In this document: piece after piece, positions 50,120-58,086 of the stretch
How the letters are laid out: each line of letters starts with the position of its first letter
How positions within the stretch are numbered: position 1 is the stretch's first letter
Source: Streptomyces galbus
GTDB lineage: Bacteria > Actinomycetota > Actinomycetes > Streptomycetales > Streptomycetaceae
Direction of reading: 5' to 3'
NCBI RefSeq assembly: GCF_005280195.1
Contig: NZ_SZPR01000018.1
Location: 217,524 to 281,523 of the forward strand
DNA length: 64,000 bases
The notes under the pieces: model-generated
What the model saw: only the letters and a program-made list of their open reading frames with translations
Database searches by the model: none
Told to the model about the DNA's origin: nothing
Position numbers and translations under genes: made by a program

Positions 50120-51331
50120 ATGGCCGACCGCGTCACGGTGATCGGCTGGGACGGCTCGCCGCTGACCGCCGCGGCACGCTCCGCACTGGGCGCCGCCACG
50201 CTCGTGGCCGGCGCCGCCCACCACCTGGCGCTGCCCGAGGTACCGCCCGCCGCCGAACGCATCCGCCTCGGCAGCGTCACCCTCGCCGCCCGCCGCATCG
50301 CCGCCCACCGCGGCACCGCGGTGGTGCTCGCCGACGGCGACCCCGGCTTCTTCGGTGTCGTACGCACCCTGCGCGCACCGGAGTTCGGCCTCGAGGTCGA
50401 GGTCGTGCCCGCCGTGTCCGCCGTCGCCGCCGCCTTCGCCCGCGCCGGGATGCCCTGGGACGACGCCCAGGTGGTCGTCGCCCACCGCCGCACCCTGCGC
50501 CGCGCGGTCAACGTGTGCCGCGCCCACGCCAAGGTCGCCGTCCTCACCTCGCCCGGCGCGGGCCCCGCCGAACTCGGACTGCTGCTGGAGGGCGTCCACC
50601 GCACCTTCGTGGTGTGCGAGGAACTCGGCACCGACCGAGAGCAGGTCAGCGTCGTCACCTCCGACAAGGCCGCCGACCACATCTGGCGCGACCCCAACGT
50701 CGTCATCGTCATCGGCGGCCCGGTCACCACCGGGGACGACGGCGACTGGATCGCCGGGCGCGACCCGGCGGCGGGACCGCGCGGCTGGACCCTGCCCGCC
50801 GACGCCTACGGCGGCGGACTGGGCGAGGGCGAGGCGGAGTTGCTGCGCGCCGCCCAACTCGCCCGCCTCGGGCCCCGGACGGGCGACCTCGTCTGGGACA
50901 TCGGCTGCGCGAGCGGCGCGTTCGCCACCGAGGCCGCACGGGCCGGCGCCGCCGTGCTCGCCGTCGACCGGGACGCCGAGGCGTGCGCCCGCACCGAGGC
51001 CGCCGCCCGCCGCCACGGCGTCCAGCTCCACGTGGTCCACGGCACCGCCCCGCACGTCCTGGAGAACCTGCCCGAACCGGACGTCGTCCGCATCGCCGGC
51101 GGCGGCGCGGCCGTCGTCTCCGCGGTCGCCGACCGCCGCCCCCAGTGCATCGTCACCCACGCCATGACCCGCGACGCCGCCGAACTCGTCGGCCGCGACC
51201 TGAGCGAACACGGCTACCGCGTCGAGTGCGCCCTCATCCAGTCCGTCGAACTCGACACGCGCGCCTGGACGGAGACGGAGCGGAGCGTCGCGTTCCTGCT
51301 CAGCGGGGTTCTGCCGGATCGCGCCCCGTGA
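50120..51331 (+). CDS. cobL: Precorrin-6Y C5,15-methyltransferase (CbiE-CbiT fusion)
   Basis: A 403-residue fusion that methylates C5 and C15 of the corrin ring and decarboxylates it. The CbiE tetrapyrrole methylase domain covers about 1-200 (VTVIGWDGSPL, VLADGDPGFFG, VPAVSAVAAAFARAG). The CbiT SAM methyltransferase covers about 220-403 (WDIGCASGAFATEAAR, VRIAGGGAAVVSAV). SD GGGAG before the ATG, TACCCT further up (50067-50072 region). Part of a split cobalamin cluster with bluB-cobT and cobA downstream. Confidence 0.92.
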   Translation: MADRVTVIGWDGSPLTAAARSALGAATLVAGAAHHLALPEVPPAAERIRLGSVTLAARRIAAHRGTAVVLADGDPGFFGVVRTLRAPEFGLEVEVVPAVSAVAAAFARAGMPWDDAQVVVAHRRTLRRAVNVCRAHAKVAVLTSPGAGPAELGLLLEGVHRTFVVCEELGTDREQVSVVTSDKAADHIWRDPNVVIVIGGPVTTGDDGDWIAGRDPAAGPRGWTLPADAYGGGLGEGEAELLRAAQLARLGPRTGDLVWDIGCASGAFATEAARAGAAVLAVDRDAEACARTEAAARRHGVQLHVVHGTAPHVLENLPEPDVVRIAGGGAAVVSAVADRRPQCIVTHAMTRDAAELVGRDLSEHGYRVECALIQSVELDTRAWTETERSVAFLLSGVLPDRAP

Positions 51332-51505
51332 TCCTCTTGTCGTACCGCGCGCGGTAGGGTGGCCGATCGTCGTACCGCTTTCGGGCACCCGGCACCTCGT
51401 CGGTCAATGTCCGGAAAACCCATCCGTTTTGGGGTGCGTGTGGTACGGCGTGACCGGAGGACGCGCAACGTGGCGCAGTCCACAGCGGAGCGTCGCGGAT
51501 CATGC

Positions 51506-51561
51506 TGTCGCGACGGCCGGACGACCGCGACAATGCCACTGAATGGCTTTGTCGTCTTTTT
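51506..51561 (+). promoter_or_regulatory. Putative attenuator between cobL and bluB-cobT
   Basis: Terminator: CGACAATGCCA (51528-51538) pairs with TGGCTTTGTCG (51544-51554) except for one T-T, loop CTGAA, then five T at 51557-51561. Antiterminator: TGTCGCG (51506-51512) pairs perfectly with CGCGACA (51526-51532), which takes away the terminator's left arm. It may attenuate bluB-cobT, or simply end the cobL transcript. The rest of this 346-bp region has a TAGGGT element near 51353 and no cobalamin-riboswitch core. Confidence 0.45.
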
Positions 51562-51677
51562 CGGGCGGGTCGTTCGTGCCGCTGGGCACGGACGCTCGTT
51601 CTTCACAACGGGGCGGTCGGTGCGCCGTTCCGGGTGAGCTGGTCGTAGGAGCACTAACCGATGGGCGAGGGGTACGC

Positions 51678-54600
51678 ATGACCGACACCGGCCAGATCCC
51701 GGGCGAGGGGCTGCCGGAGAGCGCAGGCACGGTGGAGCAGCCGGGCGTTCCCGAGCCCGGTGCGTACCCCTACCTCTCCGAGACCACCGCCGCCGACGAG
51801 GACCTGCTGCTGCCCGGCTCCGGCGGGGCCTGGGGCAACGAGGTGCCGCCGCCCGCGCCGGAACCGGTCCTGGAGGCCCTGCACGAGCCCGGCCCCGCCG
51901 AGCCCGGTGTCCACGAGCCCGGCCCGCACGAGCTGTCCGGCCGGGACAGCGGCGCCGTCGACCTGACCGCCGTGCGCCGCCCGGTGCCCACCGCGCCGAC
52001 CACCCCGATCCCGCCGATCACCCCGCGCCGTCCGCTGCACCTGGGCCCGCCGATCCCCGACGCCTCCGCCAGCCCGGTCCGCTCGCTCGCCGACCGCGGC
52101 CCCGCGGGCGCCCCGGTGCGCCGCCCCGGACCGCCCGCGACCGGCCCCGAGTACCTCGACGCCCAGCCCACCGGTGACCTGCCCCCGCAGGGCGCCGCGC
52201 CGTGGGGCGCCCCGGCCGCAGCGGCTCCCGGGGGCCTCCCCGCCGAAACGGTTGGCCCGGTCGCCGCCGCCCCGCACCCGGAGCCGGTGGGCGCGGCCCA
52301 GGCCGTCGTCACCCGCCTGGCCACGGAGGCCATCGCCGCCACGGCCCCGCAGCCGGCCGAGGAGGACACCCCCGCGGCGCACCCCGCGGCCGAGGCGGTC
52401 GACCCCGCTCCGCAGACCCCCGGCACGGCTGACGCGGGCGCGCCCGCGGACGTGCCCGTGACGGTGACCGAGGCGGTCGCGGGCGGCGCTGCCGAGGTGC
52501 CCGGGGACGCGGACCAGGGCACCGCCGAGGACGCCGGCGTCGGTCTGCCCGCGGAGCAGCAGGTCGCCGCCCCCGCGAGCCCCGAGCAGCCGGCGGCGCC
52601 GGTGACCGGCGCGCCCGAGCCCGTGCAGACGCCCGCGCCGGAGCCCGTCGAGGCGGCACCGGCAGAGGCCGGCAGCACCGAGCCCGTCGAACCCGTCGAG
52701 TCGACCGAGCCTGTCGAGCCGGCCGAGCCCGTCGAGGAGGCTCCGGAGCCCGTCGCCGTCCATCAGGCGGTCGCCGCCCCTGAGGCCTTGGCCGCGGCGG
52801 CCGATGACACACGTGCGCCGTCCGAGCCGCTGCCCGGCGCCGACACGGCCGCCGCGGTCCCCCCGGCCCCGGCTCAGGACGCCGTGGTCGCGCCCGCCGA
52901 CACCCTCGCCGCCCGGGCTCCGGAGCCGCAGGCCGTTCCCGAGCCCCAGGAGGCCCAGGCCCCCGCGCCTGTCGAACCGGCGGCTGTCCAGACGCTCGCG
53001 CCTGCGGTCGTCCTGGACGTCACCGAGGAAGCCCACGCCCTCGCGGAGGCCCCGCCCCCGGTCGCCGCCGTCACCGAGCCGACGGTCGCCGAGGAGACTC
53101 CGACCCCTGCGGCCGCCCCCGTCACCCCGCAGGCCGAGGCCGCCGTCACCGAGGCCCAGCCGTCGGCTCCGGAGGGCGGTACGACTCCCGACCCCGACCA
53201 GCTCGCGCAGCCGGCGACCACGGCACCCGAGGCCCAGGCCCGGCCCCACCCCGAACCGCAGGCCCAGGTCCAGGCGCAGGACGAGGCCACGGACCACACC
53301 CAGGACGCCGCCTCCCCCACCCCGGACGTCGCGCCCTCCACCCCGGACGCACCGGCCGTCCCCGCCCCGCTGGGAGGCCCCGTGCACCTCGACCCCGCAG
53401 CCCAGGCGCAGAGCGCGCCGGGTGCTCCCGTGGCGGGCCCGCAGGTGCAGGGCGAGCAGGCGCCGGACCACTTGGCGCCGTCCGACGGCACGGTGGCCGG
53501 CGCCCCGCACCTCGCCACGCCGACCCCGCCGCAGTCCCTCGCCCTCCCGGCGGAAGCCGCGCCGGCCGCCGAAGCCGCACCGGCCGCCGACCCCACGCCG
53601 GCCGCCGAAGCCGCACCGGCCCCCGACGCAACCCCGGCCGAGGAAGCGCCGCACGCCGCCGCGCCCGGCCCCGCCGTGCACCCGCAGGCACTGCCGGAGC
53701 TGTCGGACCTGCCCCAGGCGCCGCAGGTGCCGCAGACCCCGGAAGCACCGCAGCCGCCCACCGCCCCGGACCTCACGCCCCCGCCCGCCGACCAGCACAC
53801 GGCGGTCGCGGCAGGCACCCCGGTCGCCCCCGTGGCCCCCGTCGCCGTCCCCGCCCCCCGCGCCGCCGACCCCGAGGCCGCCCCCGAGCCCGACCCCGAG
53901 GTCGCCCAGAGCGCGGAGGACCTGGACACCAGGGCCGCCGAGCAGGACGAGGAGAGCGGGCCCGCCACGCAGGAGGCGGCCCGGCCCACCGGCCCCGCCG
54001 CCCCCGGCTACGACGACGCCGAGCGCGAGGCCGTCCTGAAGGTCATGCGCGAGCGCCGGGACATCCGCAACGGCTTCCGCAGCGACCCCATCCCGCACGA
54101 GGTGCTGCTGCGCGTCCTGGAGGCCGCCCACACCGCGCCGTCCGTCGGCCACTCCCAGCCCTGGGACTTCGTCGTCATCCGGTCCGCCGAGACCCGCCGC
54201 GCGATGCACGAACTGGCCATGCGCCAGCGCGATGCCTACGCCAGGTCGCTGCCCAAGGGCCGGGCGAAGCAGTTCAAGGAACTCAAGATCGAGGCCATCC
54301 TCGAGACGCCGGTGAACATCGTCGTCACCGCCGACCCGACCCGCGGCGGCCGCCACACCCTGGGCCGGCACACCCAGCCGCAGATGGCGCCGTACTCCTC
54401 GGCCCTCGCCGTCGAGAACCTCTGGCTCGCCGCCCGCGCCGAGGGCCTGGGCGTCGGCTGGGTCAGCTTCTTCGACGAGCGAGAGATGGTCCGCGCGCTG
54501 GGCCTGCCCGAGCACCTGGAGGTCGTGGCCTACCTGTGCGTCGGGTACGTCGACGAGTTCCCGGACGAGCCCGAGCTGATGCAGGCCGGCTGGGCCAAGC

Positions 54601-55724
54601 GTCGCCCGCTGTCCTGGGTCGTGCACGAGGAGACGTACGGGCGGCGCGCGCTGCCCGGCGAGGACCCGCACGACCTGCTCGCCGAGACGGTCGCCGGCAT
54701 CCGCCCGCTCGATGCCAAGGCGCTCGGCGAGGCGTGGGAGCGGCAGAAGCGCATGACCAAGCCGGCCGGCGCGCTGGGCATGCTGGAGATCATCTCCGCG
54801 CAGCTGTCGGGCCTGTCCCGGCAGTGCCCGCCGCCCATCCCGGAGCCCGCGGCCGTCGCGATCTTCGCCGGCGACCACGGGGTGCACGCCCAGGGCGTCA
54901 CCCCCTGGCCGCAGGAGGTCACCGCCCAGATGGTGGCCAACTTCCTCGGCGGGGGAGCGGTCTGCAACGCGTTCGCGAGCCAGGTGGGCGCCGAGGTCTG
55001 CGTGGTCGACGTGGGCGTCGCGTCCGACCTGCCGGCCACCCCCGGCCTGCTGCCCCGCAAGGTCCGGGCCGGCACGTCCGACATGACCACCGGCCCCGCG
55101 ATGACCCGCGAGGAGGCCCAGCAGGCCATCGAGGTGGGCATCGAGACCGCCCGCGACCTGGTGGCGGCCGGCAACAAGGCGCTGCTCACCGGGGAGATGG
55201 GCATCGCGAACACCACCGCGTCGGCCGCGCTGATCTCCGTATTCACCGGCGCCGACCCGGCCGAGGTGACGGGCCGGGGCACCGGGATCAACGACGAGAC
55301 CCTGGCCCGCAAGACCGAGGTCGTGCGCCGGGCCCTGGAGTTCCACCAGCCCGACCCGGCCGACCCGATCGGCGTCCTCGCGGCCGTCGGCGGCTTCGAG
55401 CACGCCGCGATGGTGGGCCTGCTACTCGGCGGTGCGTCCCTGCGGACGCCGGTCATCCTGGACGGCGTCAGCGCCGGTGCCGCCGCCCTGGTGGCCCGCG
55501 CGATCGCCCCCGAGGTGCTGGCGGCCTGCATCGCGGGCCACCGCAGCGCCGAGCCCGGCCACGTGGCCGCGCTCAACAAGCTGGGCCTGCGCCCCCTGGT
55601 CGACCTGGACCTCCGCCTCGGCGAGGGCACCGGCGCCCTGCTCGCCCTGCCGCTGGTGCAGAGCACGGCCCGGGCGATGCACGAGGTGGCGACGTTCGAC
55701 TCGGCGGGCGTCACCGAGAAGTAG
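51678..55724 (+). CDS. cobT: BluB-CobT fusion with ~775-residue disordered N-terminus
   Basis: A 1348-residue protein. Residues 1 to about 775 are a Pro/Ala/Glu/Val-rich, repeat-laden region with no globular pattern. About 778-995 is a BluB-type nitroreductase (RRDIRNGFRSDPIP, AAHTAPSVGHSQPWDF), which makes dimethylbenzimidazole from FMNH2. About 997-1348 is CobT (KRMTKPAGALGMLE, FAGDHGVHAQGVTPWP, TGEMGIANTTASAAL), including the catalytic-Glu segment LRLGEGTGALLALPL. The fusion should make and activate the lower ligand without releasing it. ATG 51678 follows GAGGGG. I see no frameshift that would split it. Confidence 0.88.
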   Translation: MTDTGQIPGEGLPESAGTVEQPGVPEPGAYPYLSETTAADEDLLLPGSGGAWGNEVPPPAPEPVLEALHEPGPAEPGVHEPGPHELSGRDSGAVDLTAVRRPVPTAPTTPIPPITPRRPLHLGPPIPDASASPVRSLADRGPAGAPVRRPGPPATGPEYLDAQPTGDLPPQGAAPWGAPAAAAPGGLPAETVGPVAAAPHPEPVGAAQAVVTRLATEAIAATAPQPAEEDTPAAHPAAEAVDPAPQTPGTADAGAPADVPVTVTEAVAGGAAEVPGDADQGTAEDAGVGLPAEQQVAAPASPEQPAAPVTGAPEPVQTPAPEPVEAAPAEAGSTEPVEPVESTEPVEPAEPVEEAPEPVAVHQAVAAPEALAAAADDTRAPSEPLPGADTAAAVPPAPAQDAVVAPADTLAARAPEPQAVPEPQEAQAPAPVEPAAVQTLAPAVVLDVTEEAHALAEAPPPVAAVTEPTVAEETPTPAAAPVTPQAEAAVTEAQPSAPEGGTTPDPDQLAQPATTAPEAQARPHPEPQAQVQAQDEATDHTQDAASPTPDVAPSTPDAPAVPAPLGGPVHLDPAAQAQSAPGAPVAGPQVQGEQAPDHLAPSDGTVAGAPHLATPTPPQSLALPAEAAPAAEAAPAADPTPAAEAAPAPDATPAEEAPHAAAPGPAVHPQALPELSDLPQAPQVPQTPEAPQPPTAPDLTPPPADQHTAVAAGTPVAPVAPVAVPAPRAADPEAAPEPDPEVAQSAEDLDTRAAEQDEESGPATQEAARPTGPAAPGYDDAEREAVLKVMRERRDIRNGFRSDPIPHEVLLRVLEAAHTAPSVGHSQPWDFVVIRSAETRRAMHELAMRQRDAYARSLPKGRAKQFKELKIEAILETPVNIVVTADPTRGGRHTLGRHTQPQMAPYSSALAVENLWLAARAEGLGVGWVSFFDEREMVRALGLPEHLEVVAYLCVGYVDEFPDEPELMQAGWAKRRPLSWVVHEETYGRRALPGEDPHDLLAETVAGIRPLDAKALGEAWERQKRMTKPAGALGMLEIISAQLSGLSRQCPPPIPEPAAVAIFAGDHGVHAQGVTPWPQEVTAQMVANFLGGGAVCNAFASQVGAEVCVVDVGVASDLPATPGLLPRKVRAGTSDMTTGPAMTREEAQQAIEVGIETARDLVAAGNKALLTGEMGIANTTASAALISVFTGADPAEVTGRGTGINDETLARKTEVVRRALEFHQPDPADPIGVLAAVGGFEHAAMVGLLLGGASLRTPVILDGVSAGAAALVARAIAPEVLAACIAGHRSAEPGHVAALNKLGLRPLVDLDLRLGEGTGALLALPLVQSTARAMHEVATFDSAGVTEK

Positions 55725-55747
55725 CACCGCACCGCGCCGGGGTCGGC

Positions 55748-55771
55748 GGGGCACGCGCTCACGCGTGCCCC
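55748..55771 (+). terminator. Terminator of bluB-cobT
   Basis: A perfect 10-bp stem GGGGCACGCG / CGCGTGCCCC with loop CTCA, 23 nt after the stop. Confidence 0.8.
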
Positions 55772-55800
55772 CCGGCCCCGCCGTACGCCGAGCGGACGGC

Positions 55801-55806
55801 TAAAAT
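55801..55806 (+). promoter_or_regulatory. -10 element (TAAAAT) of cobA
   Basis: TAAAAT is the only AT-rich block in the 237-bp spacer. The leader of about 150 nt is GC-rich, with repeated CCCAGGACC segments. The -35 is not recognisable. Confidence 0.45.
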
Positions 55807-55961
55807 CCGCACGTCAGGGCCGCTCCACCGCCGCAGCGCCCTTCCCGACCTCGCGGGGACCCCGGCGTCCCCGTACCGTCGCCCAGGACCTTCGCGGTCG
55901 CCCGGGGCCCGGGCAGCCGCCCAGGACCCCTGCCGCCGCCCGGACGAGGAGCCGTACCGCC

Positions 55962-57203
55962 ATGGCCGAACACCCCGCCTACCCCGTAGGTCTCCGCCTC
56001 ACCGGCCGTCGCGTGGTCGTCCTCGGCGGCGGGCAGGTCGCCCAGCGCCGGCTGCCGGCCCTGATCGCGGCGGGCGCCGACGTCCTGCTGGTGTCACCCG
56101 AGGCGACCCCGTCCGTCGAGGCCATGGCGGACGCGGGCGAGGTCACCTGGGAGCGGCGCGTCTACACCTCCGGCGACCTCGCCGACGCCTGGTACGCCCT
56201 GATCGCCACCAGCGACCCCGACGCCAACGCCGCCGCCTCCGCCGAGGCCGAGCGGCACCGCGTCTGGTGCGTGCGCTCCGACGACGCCGACGCGGCCACC
56301 GCCTGGACCCCGGCGACGGGCCACAGCGAGGGCGTCACGGTCGCCGTCCTGACCACGGACGCGCGCGGCCGCGACCCGCGGCACACCGCCGCCGTCCGCG
56401 ACGCGGTCGTGGAGGGACTGCGCGACGGCACGCTCGTCGCCCCGCACCACCGCACCCGCACCCCCGGCGTCGCCCTGGTCGGCGGCGGCCCCGGCGACCC
56501 GGACCTGATCACCGTGCGCGGCCGCCGGCTGCTCGCCGAGGCGGACGTCGTCATCGCCGACCGGCTGGGCCCGCGCGACCTGCTCGCCGAGCTGCCGCCG
56601 CACGTCGAGGTGATCGACGCGGCGAAGATCCCCTACGGCCGGTACATGGCCCAGGAGGCCATCAACAACGCCCTGATCGAGCACGCCCGGCAGGGCAGGT
56701 CCGTGGTCCGGCTCAAGGGCGGCGACCCGTACGTGTTCGGCCGGGGCATGGAGGAGCTGCAGGCGCTCGCCGAGGCGGGCATCCCGTGCACGGTGGTCCC
56801 CGGCATCTCCAGCTCCATCTCGGTCCCGGGCGCGGCCGGCATCCCCGTCACCCACCGCGGGGTCGCCCACGAGTTCACCGTGGTCAGCGGGCACGTGGCC
56901 CCCGACGACGAGCGTTCGCTGGTCGACTGGCCCGCACTGGCGCGGCTCAACGGCACCCTGGTAATCCTCATGGGCGTCGACAAGATCGGCCGGATCGCCG
57001 AGACGCTCGTCGCCCACGGCAAGTCCCCGGACACCCCGGTCGCCCTGGTCCAGGAGGGCACCACGGCCGCCCAGCGGCGCGTGGACGCGACCCTCGCGAC
57101 GGTCGCCGAGACGGTCGTCGCCGAGGACGTGAAGCCGCCGGCCGTCATCGTCGTCGGCGAGGTCGTCGCCGTCGGCGCGCGGACCCCCGCGTCAGGCGCG
57201 TGA
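55962..57203 (+). CDS. cobA: CysG-like uroporphyrinogen-III methyltransferase / precorrin-2 dehydrogenase
   Basis: A 413-residue protein. N-terminal domain (about 8-160, GRRVVVLGGGQVAQRRLPALIAAGADVLLVSP) is a precorrin-2 dehydrogenase of the CysG/Met8 type. The C-terminal SUMT domain (about 167-413) has GVALVGGGPGDPDLITVRGRRLL, VVRLKGGDPYVFGRGMEE, VVPGISS and PVTHRG. It methylates uroporphyrinogen III twice to precorrin-2 and can feed siroheme and cobalamin. GAGGAG precedes the ATG. Confidence 0.9.
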   Translation: MAEHPAYPVGLRLTGRRVVVLGGGQVAQRRLPALIAAGADVLLVSPEATPSVEAMADAGEVTWERRVYTSGDLADAWYALIATSDPDANAAASAEAERHRVWCVRSDDADAATAWTPATGHSEGVTVAVLTTDARGRDPRHTAAVRDAVVEGLRDGTLVAPHHRTRTPGVALVGGGPGDPDLITVRGRRLLAEADVVIADRLGPRDLLAELPPHVEVIDAAKIPYGRYMAQEAINNALIEHARQGRSVVRLKGGDPYVFGRGMEELQALAEAGIPCTVVPGISSSISVPGAAGIPVTHRGVAHEFTVVSGHVAPDDERSLVDWPALARLNGTLVILMGVDKIGRIAETLVAHGKSPDTPVALVQEGTTAAQRRVDATLATVAETVVAEDVKPPAVIVVGEVVAVGARTPASGA

Positions 57204-57267
57204 CCGCGCGCGGCACGGCCGTCACCAGCCGTTTGGCAGCCCACCGAGGACGAGGCAGTATCACCCC

Positions 57268-58086
57268 GTGGCCGAACTCATCACCGTCGAGGACCCCGAC
57301 GACCCGCGCCTGCGCGACTACACCGGACTGACCGACGTCGAGCTGCGCCGCCGGCGCGAGCCGGCCGAGGGCCTGTTCATCGCCGAGGGCGAGAAGGTCA
57401 TCAGGCGGGCCAGGGACGCGGGCTACGCGATGCGCTCGATGCTCCTGTCCGCCAAGTGGGTCGACGTCATGCGGGACGTCATCGACGAACTCCCGGCGCC
57501 CGTCTACGTGGTCACCCCCGAGCTGGCCGAGCAGGTCACCGGCTACCACGTGCACCGCGGCGCCCTCGCCTCGGTGCAGCGCAAGCCCTTGCCCACGGCG
57601 GCCGGGCTCCTGGGCCCCGCCCGCCGGGTCGTCGTCATGGAGTCCGTCAACGACCACACCAACATCGGCGCGATCTTCCGCTCGGCGGCCGCCCTCGGCA
57701 TGGACGCCGTGCTGCTCTCCCCGGACTGCGCCGACCCGCTCTACCGGCGCAGCGTGAAGGTGTCGATGGGTGCCGTCTTCTCCGTGCCGTACGCCCGGCT
57801 CGACACCTGGCCCCGGGGCCTCGACGCGCTCCGCGGGGCGGGCTTCACGCTGCTCGCCCTCACCCCGGACGAGAGGGCCGTCTCCCTGGACGAGGCGGCC
57901 CCGCACCGGATGGACCGCGTCGCCCTGATGCTGGGGGCGGAGGGCGACGGCCTGTCCGCGCGGGCCCTGGCCGCCGCGGACGCACGGGTCCGCATCCCCA
58001 TGGCGCACGGCGTCGACTCCCTCAACGTCGGCGCGGCGGCCGCGGTCGCCTTCTACGCCGTGGCGACGGGCCGCCCGACGGCCTGA
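57268..58086 (+). CDS. TrmH/SpoU-family RNA 2'-O-methyltransferase
   Basis: A 272-residue SPOUT methyltransferase, distinct from the one at 6110. N-terminal substrate domain (RREPAEGLFIAEGEKVIRRA), then motif 1 (ESVNDHTNIGAIFRSAAALGMDAVLL), motif 2 (LMLGAEGDGLS) and motif 3 (IPMAHGVDSLNVGAAAAVAFYA). The N-H-x-N-x-G arrangement is that of TrmH-type tRNA or rRNA methylases. Target unknown. Its 3' end overlaps the end of the convergent kinase gene by 34 nt. Confidence 0.88.
   Translation: MAELITVEDPDDPRLRDYTGLTDVELRRRREPAEGLFIAEGEKVIRRARDAGYAMRSMLLSAKWVDVMRDVIDELPAPVYVVTPELAEQVTGYHVHRGALASVQRKPLPTAAGLLGPARRVVVMESVNDHTNIGAIFRSAAALGMDAVLLSPDCADPLYRRSVKVSMGAVFSVPYARLDTWPRGLDALRGAGFTLLALTPDERAVSLDEAAPHRMDRVALMLGAEGDGLSARALAAADARVRIPMAHGVDSLNVGAAAAVAFYAVATGRPTA

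Noticed and set aside
51502..51645. Short ORF in the cobL-cobT spacer as a leader peptide
   Set aside because: Open frame of about 48 codons, but it has no ribosome binding site or suitable -10, and no codon bias towards a relevant amino acid.
51332..51677. Cobalamin riboswitch upstream of bluB-cobT
   Set aside because: A GCCACTG-like string is present, but the core (GGTG-AA-CC segment and the B12 box AGCCAGGAGACC) is absent. Only the hairpin pair is supported.
51654..55403. Very long minus-strand open frame opposite bluB-cobT
   Set aside because: Arises from the GC-rich codon bias of the plus-strand gene. Arg/Gly/Val-rich low-complexity product without domains or start context.
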